Shown: positions 38,401 to 47,789 of the stretch, piece after piece | How the letters are laid out: the number at the start of each line of letters is the position of its first letter | How positions within the stretch are numbered: the stretch's first letter is position 1 | Assembly (NCBI GenBank): GCA_963824225.1 | Contig: CAWGOF010000002.1 | Location: forward strand, 186,001-250,000 | From: CAWGOF01 sp963824225 | GTDB taxonomy: Bacteria > Acidobacteriota > Polarisedimenticolia > Polarisedimenticolales > Polarisedimenticolaceae | DNA: 64,000 nt | Direction of reading: 5' to 3' | Position numbers and translations under genes: made by a program | Notes under the pieces: model-generated | The model's input: the letters and a program-made list of their open reading frames with translations, nothing else | Databases searched by the model: none | What the model was told of the DNA's origin: nothing

Positions 38401-38738
38401 GTGTTCAGAATGAAATCGAGCTGCGTTCGTGAGCCGATCTTGACCGACACGCCCTCCTGGACGACTGCACCTCGACCCGGCGCTTCGGCGCGCACGTTGT
38501 ACGAGCCGGACGGCAGGTTTGGCAGCACGTAGCGCCCCTTGGCATCCGTGAGCGCCGTGAACGGCGCCTGTCCGGCCGTGCCCGTCAGCGTTGCGTCGGC
38601 GATCGGCTCGCCCTTCTCGTTCTTGACCGTCCCTTCGATGATGCCGGTCGTCGCTGTCTGGGCCAGGACGGGAAGGGCGAAGGCGGCGCCGAACAGCACG
38701 GCGATCGTCGCCATCGCGAATCTTGACTTGAGCCTCAT
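35457..38738 (-). CDS. TonB-dependent receptor, Oar/CarboxypepD_reg type
   Basis: A 1093-residue outer membrane transporter. After the signal peptide (IAVLFGAAFALPVLAQ) comes a carboxypeptidase-regulatory-like beta-sandwich (~28-115; GTVKNEKGEPIADATLTG and GRYVLPNLPSGSYNVRA), then a plug domain with VTSEAPIID and YVIDGVNITNTGYG, and a long barrel ending in RLSARWTF with the terminal Phe. This architecture is expanded in Acidobacteria, where it imports glycans, peptides or siderophores using TonB energy. The start, ATG 38738, follows AGGAGGAGGAG. No ligand-specific neighbour is visible. Confidence 0.93.
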   Translation of the reverse strand: MRLKSRFAMATIAVLFGAAFALPVLAQTATTGIIEGTVKNEKGEPIADATLTGTAGQAPFTALTDAKGRYVLPNLPSGSYNVRAEAPGRGAVVQEGVSVKIGSRTQLDFILNTGITEAVTVTSEAPIIDAKSTTIGGTFVIDEYVNYVPLGRNFTQTFTLAPGVADGGGTGAGNYSISGASGLENSYVIDGVNITNTGYGGIGSYNIVYGSLGTGVTSEYLEEVQVKTGGFEAEYGQATGGVVNAVVKSGTNNFEASVAAYYGEVTQGFKQVHRSSAAVNFDADSTDDLDVAVHVGGPIIKDKLFYFGTLNRLWHDAGATIEPLDLATPFNVPPATPVASVTYPAGNATYPTALAGPQLQERSTDNWAAKVTWYANPNHRVELSGFGDPSDGEAGPQAFAGLRNLQYFTFGGGQSEIEYGANNYTLKYDGALSSNFFLQAQVGRHDGTFREVSTFDATRVRDRRQELAFLGGAAANSATWFTGGTGFLSNADDVNNQFKIAATWVLGNHELKGGIQYDDIEYTDDQAYTGPSAAFVIPLDGDGDGGYTDGSPLCPGDNPGFDCHVILNSTSGTLIDYRGGTNWRSVRARFYPTPPPTTTEDLNFFVQDTWSFHPRWTLKAGVRVTSQEITGSGGFTLPLAIDPGTGARIPVTTPYNADSYKFDTEFAPRVGVTWDVQGDGRTKVYANVARYLERIPNDLAVRSLSNEVGISRYQWTDFDYITGVPLSPAAETNANTTIFMQGLEVTEIEEGTKLPYVDELLLGFQRELGNNMSIEIRGIYREQGRALEDVQYTSIESIQNFYYADLYGYPEPFPAFPVHEPFGAYVLANPGENTQIGPNGETIPKATHEYKAAEFILNKRFGNHWLFYGNFRISDLEGNYEGLYRNDNGQSDPNITSLFDFPLSPLTAAQFEDGQLNTDRPFMTKLFGSYKWDSGFVVGGSMNWMSGTPRTPLLAHPIYQNAGELPGLNPVYAWYSDPGGGPVLVTGPSTGPASDPNFVAGPFLFDYDNVGRGALGRTPDIATFDLLLGYDRTFGKAGTLQLGLTVFNLFGSREVNAMDDFVESTATIENPDFNTVLGYQNSRSARLSARWTF

Positions 38739-38981
38739 ACCCACTCCTCCTCCTGAGTCGCTTCGACCGCGCGGCCTACCTCCGGGCAGGCACGCGCCTT
38801 GGCCGCGGACAAGGGGTGCAATGCGTCTGCCAGCCCAGCCACAGCACGAAAGTCATTCACTCCATTCGACTTCCTGGTCCGAGGGAGACGCCGAGGAGTC
38901 ACGCCACCGAATTCATGGATCCGCTTTCTTGGATCAAGGGCGCTAAGAACGCCACGACCGCGGCGCCAAAGACGAGTCTGG

Positions 38982-38987
38982 TACGAT
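38982..38987 (+). promoter_or_regulatory. Candidate -10 (TACGAT) of the VWA gene
   Basis: TACGAT, 24 bases before GTG 39011, supports the downstream start over ATG-like codons near 38816. The rest of the 38739-39010 gap, shared with the TonB receptor, shows nothing clearer. Confidence 0.35.
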
Positions 38988-39010
38988 GCCGGAATGGGCT
39001 TCGGGAGAAG

Positions 39011-41230
39011 GTGTTGAGCCACCGTACGTCAGCCGCTCTGGCGCTGCTCATCGGTGCGGTGACGATCGTGGCCGGGCTGACCACCGTCCGATCGCAGGAC
39101 GCGACGCCGCGGCCGAGCATCACCGTAGAGCGTGTCGAGGTGCGGCTGGCCCAGTTCGACGTCGTCGTGCGCGATGCGAGCGGACAGCTCGCAACCGACC
39201 TCGGCCTCGCGGATTTCGAGGTATCCGAGGCGGGTATCCCCCTCGAGATCGTGGCCGTCGACGAGTGGGGCGCATCTTTCGTCCGCGAATCGCAGGGCGC
39301 GGAACCCTCCGCCCCGGCGTCTCCGGCTCCGAGCACGGCATCGGCCGAGCCCCGAACCCCCCAGCCATCCCCGCGCCCGTCCGTGCTCGAGGAGCGCAGC
39401 ATCGTGCTCCTGTTCGATGGCTTGAACACGACGAGCGCGCTCAAGTTCAGCCAGGCCAAGCGAGCTGCGCTCGCCTTCGTACGCTCGGGGCTGCGGGCCG
39501 ATGACATCGCTGCGGTGTACCAGCTCGATCTGGCCCTGCGGCCGCAGTGCGGCTTCACGAACGACGTCGGGCAGATCGCCTCGGCGATCCACGACTTAGC
39601 TTGGATGCCGAGCTCGGCGCTGTCGGATCAGATCGCGGAGAACGTGATCGCGTACCGCTCGACGGGCGGCGTCGACTACGCGCAACGACGGCTCGAGCGC
39701 GGCGCCATGATGTCCAACGAGCAGCTCGACTGGCAGCGCGAGCACACGTACGCGCTGTTGACGACCGTCGCCGAGGTGTTCGACGGGCTGCCCGGCCGGC
39801 GGATCCTCGTCTACCTCTCGGGTGGCTTCCCCATGACCACGGCGGGGGACATCGAGCGCGATCAAGGCGGCTTCACGCCGAAGCTGCGCAACTTGATCCG
39901 AACGCTGTCCGCGTCGGGCGTCGCCGTCTACTCGATCGACGTCGGGGACGACCTGACGATCGGCGACGTGTCGCGCCCGATCGACTGGCGCGTCGCCGCG
40001 AGCAAGCTCGGTTTGGACGATTCCATCCTCACCGACCTGGGCCTCGACGCCCAGATGTCGAGTGGTTCGGCCGGGGCGCGTCGCCAGTCGCTCGGCGTGC
40101 TGGCGGTCGAGACCGGCGGGCGCCTGTTGACGCACAGCGATCTGTCGAAGGCGTTCGCGGTGGTCCAGGAGGAGTCGACACGGTTCTACCGCTTGTCGTG
40201 CCGCGTGTCGAAGGTCCCGTCGGGCGATCGGTACCGTAAGCTGACGATCCGGGTGCGACGGCCGGGGTACAAGGTCACGTCGCGCAAGGGACGGTACGGG
40301 GACACGGTTCCCGGCGGAACGCTTCAGACGAGCGCGATCAGCCTGGGCGCTTCGTCGCCTGCGTTCCGTGCGATCTCGCTCAACGCCTCGGCGACCACGC
40401 TGCCCTTCTCGTCGCCCTCGGGCGCGATCCCGGTCGTCGTGGTCGCCGAGGCGCTAGGCCCGTTGACCTACCCGGCGGACGGTGGGGGCGGGGCGAAGCT
40501 CGATTTGGACTTCTTCCTCGTGGCGCGGGCGGGCGGGGAGGTCATCGCGCGCTACTCGCGCAACGTGACCGGCGCCGTGAAGGCCGGCGGCGCAGACGCG
40601 GTCCGCCGCGCATTCCGCATCGAGGGTCGCGTCGACCTCCCCCCCGGAATCTACGACCTCCAGGCGATCGTGCGGATCAACGATCCGCCGCAGTACGGGA
40701 CGTGGAAGACGCCGCTTATCGTTCCACCGGTGCCGAGCGACGCAGCAGGTCTGCGGATCACCGGGCTCGTTCTGTCGCCACCGTCCGAGGGTGCCTCTCC
40801 GCTCCTGGCGCGGGTCGAGACCCGGCCCGGAGCCGTCGATCCGTTCCAGATCGGTGACGGGGTGCGACTCTTGCCGGCGACGCGCTCGGATTACACTGCT
40901 CCGGGCGAACTCGTCGTGCTGTTCTGGCTACGCGGTCTCGTCGTTCCGGAGTCCGGCGCACCCAAGATCGACGTGAAGGTCGAGGTCGAGGACGCGGCGG
41001 GGCTCGTGCGAGAGGTTCCCGGTCGACTGCACGCGTTCGTTCCGCGGGCCGACGGCGGACATTCCGGTCTGGTCGGCCTCGACCTCGCCCCGCTCCCCGC
41101 GGGCGCCTACGTCCTGCGGCTCCGCGTGAGCGAGCGTGAGCCACAATCGGCAAGCGCCGAGGCGACGTCGGCGTTCCGCGTCGTGCGCTCGGATGCCGTT
41201 CCCGAGGGAGCGAGCGAGCCCGGGATCTAG
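39011..41230 (+). CDS. VWFA-related-domain exported protein
   Basis: The protein has 739 residues if GTG 39011 is used, 738 from TTG 39014, which has better spacing to GGGAG. A signal peptide (SAALALLIGAVTIVAGLTTV) is followed by a beta domain that begins VEVRLAQFDVVVRDASGQLATDLGLADFEV, the usual opening of the VWFA-related family of Acidobacteria, then a VWA-like core with SIVLLFDGLN in place of the MIDAS DxSxS, and RRILVYLSGGFP. The C-terminal part has repeated beta-sandwich-like segments. Function is unknown; an adhesion or matrix role in the envelope is plausible. The next gene follows after 18 bases. Confidence 0.85.
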   Translation: MLSHRTSAALALLIGAVTIVAGLTTVRSQDATPRPSITVERVEVRLAQFDVVVRDASGQLATDLGLADFEVSEAGIPLEIVAVDEWGASFVRESQGAEPSAPASPAPSTASAEPRTPQPSPRPSVLEERSIVLLFDGLNTTSALKFSQAKRAALAFVRSGLRADDIAAVYQLDLALRPQCGFTNDVGQIASAIHDLAWMPSSALSDQIAENVIAYRSTGGVDYAQRRLERGAMMSNEQLDWQREHTYALLTTVAEVFDGLPGRRILVYLSGGFPMTTAGDIERDQGGFTPKLRNLIRTLSASGVAVYSIDVGDDLTIGDVSRPIDWRVAASKLGLDDSILTDLGLDAQMSSGSAGARRQSLGVLAVETGGRLLTHSDLSKAFAVVQEESTRFYRLSCRVSKVPSGDRYRKLTIRVRRPGYKVTSRKGRYGDTVPGGTLQTSAISLGASSPAFRAISLNASATTLPFSSPSGAIPVVVVAEALGPLTYPADGGGGAKLDLDFFLVARAGGEVIARYSRNVTGAVKAGGADAVRRAFRIEGRVDLPPGIYDLQAIVRINDPPQYGTWKTPLIVPPVPSDAAGLRITGLVLSPPSEGASPLLARVETRPGAVDPFQIGDGVRLLPATRSDYTAPGELVVLFWLRGLVVPESGAPKIDVKVEVEDAAGLVREVPGRLHAFVPRADGGHSGLVGLDLAPLPAGAYVLRLRVSEREPQSASAEATSAFRVVRSDAVPEGASEPGI

Positions 41231-41248
41231 TCTACCCTCCTCGTCGTG

Positions 41249-44074
41249 ATGCGGAATCGTCGCTCGGCCCTCCTGCTCCTCGGACTGTGCCTCATGGTGC
41301 TCGGCGCATTCGTCGCTCTCAGCCTTGTTCGCATCCCGGAGGGCCAGGTCGGGGTCTCGGCGACGGGCGCGGTCGAGCCGGGCCTGCGGCTCGCTTGGCC
41401 TTGGGCGCGTCCCGTGCTCGTGCCGCGCCGGGGTGCGGTCACGCTCCCCGACGTCCCGCTGCGCACGCGAGAGGGCTCGACGCTCCGGTTCGAGGTCCGG
41501 GGCGACTACGAGATCGGCCAGGCTCTCGCCGCTGATCTGGCCGCTCGAATCCGCGGCGTCGGTCTCGCGCCCGCCCTCGCCGAGCGCGCGAGCGCGGCGT
41601 TCGCCCACGTCGCCGAGCACCACGACGTCGAAAATCTGCTCGCCGATCGCACGATCCTCGAGTCCGCCGTCGCCCTCGACCTCGCGCCTGCGGGGATCGA
41701 CTTCGTGCACCTCGCCGCCCGGTCGACGATCGAGGACGAGATCCTGCGGCGCAAGCGGACCGACGAGGCTCGCGCTCTCGCGCGCCGGCCGTCGGGCCGG
41801 GTTCTCGTGATCGGTCTCGACGGCGCGGACTGGAGCACGATTCGCCCGCTCGTCGCGGCCGGCCGGCTGCCCCACATCGCACGGCTCGTGCACGAGGGCG
41901 CGTGGGGCCCGTTGCGATCCTACGATCCGATGTACTCGCCGCTGATCTGGACTACGATCGCCACCGGCAAGTCGCCGGACAAGCACGGCATCGCCGACTT
42001 CCTGGTCAAGGACGAGCGACTCGGGACGCGACGGCCGATCAGCAGCGACTTCCGCAAGGTCAAGGCGCTGTGGAACATCCTGTCCGACTTCGACGTGCCG
42101 TCGGGCTGGGTCGCCTGGTGGGCCAGCTATCCGGCCGAGCAGGTCCGCGGCGTTCTCGTCACGGAGCTCGTGGCGCACACGGTCGTGCGGTCGGGCCCCG
42201 ATGCCGTAGGGGAGCGTGCCGGTCTCGCCTCACCGGTGGAGTTCCTGCGCGAGCGGGCTCGGCTCCTCGTCCCGCCCGCAGCGCTCGACCGGAGCGAGGT
42301 CCTGCGACTGTTCCCGGTCGAGTCCGAGGAGTTCCGCGCGGCTCAGGAGCGGGCCCGTACGGAGGAGGCGGATCCGGACTCGAAGGCTCCATCCGACCCG
42401 CTCGTCCACACGATCAAGCTGCTGTGTGCGATGCGCACGTACCACCACATCGCCCTCGACCTGCTACGCGGGAGCTTGCCCGTCGTCGCGGTGTACTACG
42501 AGGGGATCGACATGATGGGCCACAGGTTCCAGCACTACCTGGCGCCGAAGATGGCGCTCGCCACGGACCCGGAGTTCGCGCGGTTCCACGACGCCGTGCT
42601 CGGGTACTACGAGATCCAGGACGAGATGATCGGCGAGCTCCTGGCTGCCGCGGGCCCCGGGACGATGACCGTCGTCGTATCGGACCACGGGTTCGCCACG
42701 GGAGCCGATCGGCCGAAGGACGTGGTGCCGTACACGACGGGCCAACCCGCCGAGTGGCACCGCCCGTGGGGCATCTGGATCGTCCACGGCCCGGGCGTTC
42801 GGCCGGGTGCCGCGGGACCGGCGAGCGTGTACGACGTCGCACCGACCGTGCTCGCGCTCGCCGGCCTGCCGCTCGCCGGTGACATGCCGGGCCGACTCTT
42901 GCCCGCGGTCGAACGATCGGACGGCGGGCGACCCGCTTCGATCGGATCGTACGAGCTCGTCGGCGCGCCGCTCGACCACGGCGAGGCCCCGGCGATCGAC
43001 GCCGAGGCGGCGGCCGAGATGATCGCGAACCTCAAGGCCTTGGGCTACGTCGGCGGAGCCGAGTCGCTCGGTCCGGGCGCCGGAGCCGATGGCACAGAGA
43101 GCGGGGAAGCTTCGACGCAGGTGTTCTATCACCGGAACCTGGCTACGTATCACATCAAGCAGGGCCAGTTCGCCGAGGCCGAGCGCGAGCTGCTCCTGGC
43201 CAACGAGCGGCAGCCGTTCCCCAAGACCTACTCGATGCTCTCGGAAGCCCGGGCGGCCCAGAACCGTCTAGCCGAGGCCGCAGCGGCGCTCGAGGACGGC
43301 TGGTCGACGATCCCGCAGCAGATGGACCCCCACACCGTGCTGTGGATCGTCGAGCTGCGCCTGACGCACGGGAACCGGGCGGGAGCCGAAGCGGCCGCGG
43401 CGCGGCACGCCGCGCAGGTTCCGGTCGCCGTGCGCACGGCGATCGACGGGCGGTTTCGCGAGGCCGACGGCGACGCCGCAGGCGCGCTCACGCTCTACGA
43501 GCGCGCGCTGAGCGATGACCCGCTGCTCGTACACGCGCTCCTGCGGGTCCTGGCCCTGCGTCGCGCCCAGGGCGAGGTCGACCGCGTCGAGCCGTTCCTG
43601 CGGGCCGGGATCGAGCGCGAGCCGCGCTCCGACCTGTATCACGATCTCCTCGGCCAGAGCTTGCGCGACCGCGGCGATCTGCGTGGTGCGCTCGCGCAGT
43701 TCCGGCGGGCAACCGAGCTCGTGCCCGACGATCCGCGCTACCTCGCCCACCTCGCCGGCGCGGCGGCCGCGCTGGGGCTCGGCGAGGAAGCGCTCGGCGC
43801 GATCGAATGGGCCCGGCGGATGGAGCCGCGCGATCCGGAGGTCTGGCTCGGACTCGGATCGGCGCTCGATCGACTGGGCCGCAGCACCGAAGCGCTCGAA
43901 GCGCTCGATCGTGCGGCCGTGCTCGCACCCGGCGACCCTCGCGCGCCCGTGGCTTCTGCGCTCGTGCTCGCCCGTGCGGGCCGTCTCGGCGAGGCACGGC
44001 AGATCGTCGCCCGCGCCCGGGCACGGTTTCCCGACAGTGCGGCCGTTCGCGCGCTCGCTGAGCGCCTCGACTGA
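41249..44074 (+). CDS. SPFH-like / type I phosphodiesterase / TPR fusion protein
   Basis: A 941-residue membrane-anchored protein with three parts. Residues ~8-28 form a membrane helix; ~30-180 resemble an SPFH/prohibitin domain (IPEGQVGVSATGAVEPGLRL, VTLPDVPLRTREGSTLRFEV). Residues ~185-600 are an alkaline-phosphatase-superfamily phosphodiesterase: VIGLDGADWSTIRPL with a metal Asp, SPLIWTTIATGKSPDKHGI with the Thr nucleophile, and VVVSDHGFATG. Residues ~620-941 are TPR repeats. AlkP-TPR pairs are known; the SPFH-like front end is unusual. ATG 41249 is preferred over GTG 41246. The substrate may be a phosphodiester lipid or nucleotide, which cannot be decided here. Confidence 0.8.
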   Translation: MRNRRSALLLLGLCLMVLGAFVALSLVRIPEGQVGVSATGAVEPGLRLAWPWARPVLVPRRGAVTLPDVPLRTREGSTLRFEVRGDYEIGQALAADLAARIRGVGLAPALAERASAAFAHVAEHHDVENLLADRTILESAVALDLAPAGIDFVHLAARSTIEDEILRRKRTDEARALARRPSGRVLVIGLDGADWSTIRPLVAAGRLPHIARLVHEGAWGPLRSYDPMYSPLIWTTIATGKSPDKHGIADFLVKDERLGTRRPISSDFRKVKALWNILSDFDVPSGWVAWWASYPAEQVRGVLVTELVAHTVVRSGPDAVGERAGLASPVEFLRERARLLVPPAALDRSEVLRLFPVESEEFRAAQERARTEEADPDSKAPSDPLVHTIKLLCAMRTYHHIALDLLRGSLPVVAVYYEGIDMMGHRFQHYLAPKMALATDPEFARFHDAVLGYYEIQDEMIGELLAAAGPGTMTVVVSDHGFATGADRPKDVVPYTTGQPAEWHRPWGIWIVHGPGVRPGAAGPASVYDVAPTVLALAGLPLAGDMPGRLLPAVERSDGGRPASIGSYELVGAPLDHGEAPAIDAEAAAEMIANLKALGYVGGAESLGPGAGADGTESGEASTQVFYHRNLATYHIKQGQFAEAERELLLANERQPFPKTYSMLSEARAAQNRLAEAAAALEDGWSTIPQQMDPHTVLWIVELRLTHGNRAGAEAAAARHAAQVPVAVRTAIDGRFREADGDAAGALTLYERALSDDPLLVHALLRVLALRRAQGEVDRVEPFLRAGIEREPRSDLYHDLLGQSLRDRGDLRGALAQFRRATELVPDDPRYLAHLAGAAAALGLGEEALGAIEWARRMEPRDPEVWLGLGSALDRLGRSTEALEALDRAAVLAPGDPRAPVASALVLARAGRLGEARQIVARARARFPDSAAVRALAERLD

Positions 44075-44089
44075 GCGCGCCTCAGCCCG

Positions 44090-45310
44090 TCACTTGGCCG
44101 CGCGCTTCTCGAGTCCTTGGACCAGCTCGCGCATCTCGGCCGCTTCCGGCGCCTCCGGGGCCAGCTCGAGAAACTTCTTTCCTGCAGCGACGGCACCGGC
44201 GAAATCGTTCAACGTCACCTTGCAGTACGCCAGGTGCCTGTACGCGTCGGCGAAGTCGGGCTTGAGCTCGATCGCCTTCTCGAACTCCTGGGCCGCGCGC
44301 GCGGCCTGACCCTTGTTGTAGAGCGCCGCGCCGAGATTGAAGTGCACGGTCGGATCGTTGCGCACGTCTTCGGGTGCGCCCTCAAGCAGGGACGAGAGCT
44401 GCTCGACGTCGCCCGTTTCCGTGTAGTGATCGATCAACTGGCTGTAGGCCACGACGTTCGTCGGGTCGATCTCGACGATCTTGCGCAGCGCGGCGAGCGA
44501 CTCGTCGTTCCGGCCCTCGGCTTTCGTGAGCATGGCGATGCGAACCCATGCGTCGCGCTGGACGTTGGTGTCGGTCGCGGCTTCCGCCTCCTTCCGGTAC
44601 TCGGCCAGCGCCCCGTTCACGTCCTTCTTCTTCTCGAGCAACGTCCCGCGCAGCAGATGTGCGCCGGTGAATCCCGGGTCTGCGGCGAGCAGCGCGTCGG
44701 ACGCCGTCAGAGCGGCGTCGACGTTGCCCCCCTGCATCTCGACGTACGCTCGCAGATACAGCATCGGTGCGTTCGTCGGATCGGTCGATAGCGCGCGATC
44801 GATCTCCCCACGTGCCTTGTCGAGCTGGCCTTCTTGGACCAGCTGGACGATCTGCCCCGAGCCGAGGAGCGGGACGCCGGTTCCGGTCGTTCCGCTGCCC
44901 GCCGTGTCGGCGCTCAGCACGAGGTTGTAAACCAGCACGTCGGTGCCGCCGATGTCGAGCGTCGGCATCGGCGCGCCTGCCGCCACCGGCTCGGCCTTCT
45001 GCATCTTCATCTTGCGTTCGGAGTCACGTTGCTGGATGTCGATCGCGCTGACACGCTGGCCGGACTGCGTGGCGCGGAGCGTGTACTGGCCGGCACGAAC
45101 GAGCGCGAACAGGTACTGCCCTTTCTTGTTGGTCTTCGCTTCGAGGCTCGGCTGGCCCGGCTGGGTCGGCTCGAGCTTCACGACCACGCCGGCCACCGGG
45201 GTCCCGGCCGCGTCCTTGATCGTGCCCGAGACCTTGCCCTCCGCGAATGCGACGGTCGCGACGCCGACCGCGAGCGCGAGCAGGAACGCCGCCCGTACAC
45301 GGAAGCTCAT
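44090..45310 (-). CDS. Exported TPR protein with carboxypeptidase-regulatory domain
   Basis: A 406-residue protein: signal peptide (AAFLLALAVGVATVAFAEGK), a beta-sandwich regulatory-like domain (~28-95; GTIKDAAGTPVAGVVVKLEP), a linker with Lys/Met-rich KMKMQKAEP, then about six TPR units (e.g. NPTLHFNLGAALYNKGQAARA-type repeats near residue 330). ATG 45310 has a perfect GGAGG. It converges with the SPFH-phosphodiesterase gene with 15 bases between stops. Confidence 0.82.
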   Translation of the reverse strand: MSFRVRAAFLLALAVGVATVAFAEGKVSGTIKDAAGTPVAGVVVKLEPTQPGQPSLEAKTNKKGQYLFALVRAGQYTLRATQSGQRVSAIDIQQRDSERKMKMQKAEPVAAGAPMPTLDIGGTDVLVYNLVLSADTAGSGTTGTGVPLLGSGQIVQLVQEGQLDKARGEIDRALSTDPTNAPMLYLRAYVEMQGGNVDAALTASDALLAADPGFTGAHLLRGTLLEKKKDVNGALAEYRKEAEAATDTNVQRDAWVRIAMLTKAEGRNDESLAALRKIVEIDPTNVVAYSQLIDHYTETGDVEQLSSLLEGAPEDVRNDPTVHFNLGAALYNKGQAARAAQEFEKAIELKPDFADAYRHLAYCKVTLNDFAGAVAAGKKFLELAPEAPEAAEMRELVQGLEKRAAK

Positions 45311-45406
45311 CGGTACCTCCGCCGACACCGTCGCGAAGACCCGCCACGGGCCCGGACGGTGCGCCATTCCAGTGTATCGCGGCGGCCGCAGCTTTGCGGG
45401 AGGGAC

Positions 45407-45777
45407 CTACGACACGGACACGTCGGGGATCGGCGCGAGCGGGGTCACGGCGGCGAGATCCTCCTCGCCGGTCCGGATCCGGTACACCTTCTCGACGGGC
45501 AGCACGAAGATCTTGCCGTCCCCGACCTCGCCGGTGCGCGCGGCGGTCATCACGGCTTCGATCGTCGGCTCGACGAACGGCTCGGACACGCCGATCTCGA
45601 GGCGCACCTTGTCCACGAGCTCCATCTTGACCGTCGCGCCGCGATAGGTCACGACGTGCTCCGTCTCGCCGCCGTGCCCGCGGGCCGCGCTCAGCGTGAG
45701 GCCCCGGACCTCGCAGCGGAATAGCGCTTCGAGCACGTCGTTCAGCTTCTCGGGCCGGATCACCGCCGTGATGAGCT

Positions 45778-45781
<4 letters not shown>
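45407..45781 (-). CDS. glnK: PII nitrogen-regulatory protein
   Basis: A 124-residue PII protein that senses 2-oxoglutarate, ATP and ADP and controls AmtB. It opens MKLITAVIRPEKLNDVLEAL; the T-loop GHGGETEHVVTYRGATVKMELV keeps a Tyr in YRGA, the usual uridylylation site; GEVGDGKIFVLPVEKVYRIRTGE is the nucleotide-binding B-loop. The T-loop base is longer than in E. coli GlnK (LTLSAARGHGG). ATG 45781 overlaps the amtB stop (ATGA). Confidence 0.93.
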
Positions 45782-47091
<1,310 letters not shown>

Positions 47092-47098
47092 GGCCCGA

Positions 47099-47104
47099 AT
47101 AGTA
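47099..47104 (-). promoter_or_regulatory. -10 element (TACTAT) of leaderless amtB
   Basis: Reading leftward, TACTAT is separated from the amtB ATG by seven bases (TCGGGCC), so the mRNA should begin at the start codon. No sigma-54 (GG-N10-GC) site was recognised upstream. Confidence 0.55.
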
Positions 47105-47252
47105 CGAACGACCCTCACTCCGCTCCACGAATCGACGCGACAAAAACACCCGTCGATAACGGATCCGTGCTTCACCTTCGGACGCATCCGCAATTCGCCG
47201 ATAGCGCGGAGAAACCCTCGGCGCGGATACGCGCTCGGAGTATCGTTGCGAG

Positions 47253-47789
47253 ATGGCCGACGAGACGAAGCCGTTCCCGTTCGACAAGCGTGTGCCCGAC
47301 GGCGATACGCGCGAGCGCCTGGTGTGCCGGGACTGCGGCTTCATCCACTATCAGAACCCGACGATCGTCGTCGGGAGCGTCGCCACGTGGGACGGTCGGA
47401 TCCTGCTGTGCCGCCGTGCGATCGAGCCCCGCATCGGGTACTGGACGATCCCCGCCGGGTTCCTCGAGCAGCAGGAGACGCCCGAGGAGGGCGCGATGCG
47501 CGAGGCCCGCGAGGAGGCGTGCGCCGACATCGAGATCGACGGCCTGCTCGGCGTCTACAGCGTGGCCCGGATCAGCCAGATCCATCTGCTGTACCGCGCG
47601 CGGCTACGATCGGCGGCCATCGCGGTGGGCTGCGAATCGCTCGAGGTCGCCCTGGTCGCGTTCGACGCGATCCCGTGGTCGGAGCTGGCGTTCCCGTCGG
47701 TGCGGTGGGTGCTCGAGCGCTACGGAGAGGTCTCGGGACGCGAGCGGTTCGAGACGTTCCGCTACGGTTTGTCCGACCCCCGCGGCTGA
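47253..47789 (+). CDS. Nudix hydrolase with zinc ribbon
   Basis: A 178-residue protein with a short zinc-ribbon-like start (LVCRDCGFIHYQNP; only one CxxC pair) and the Nudix box GFLEQQETPEEGAMREAREEA, lacking only the canonical final EL. This form is typical of NUDIX proteins annotated as NADH pyrophosphatase- or ADP-ribose-like, hydrolysing nucleoside diphosphates linked to another group. TATCGT six bases before the ATG could serve as a -10. Its end overlaps the convergent VWA gene by 28 bases. Confidence 0.88.
   Translation: MADETKPFPFDKRVPDGDTRERLVCRDCGFIHYQNPTIVVGSVATWDGRILLCRRAIEPRIGYWTIPAGFLEQQETPEEGAMREAREEACADIEIDGLLGVYSVARISQIHLLYRARLRSAAIAVGCESLEVALVAFDAIPWSELAFPSVRWVLERYGEVSGRERFETFRYGLSDPRG

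Noticed and set aside
35871..38432. An 853-codon open frame antisense to the TonB receptor
   Set aside because: No motif or signal, Arg/Val-rich composition, and the opposite strand encodes a complete receptor.
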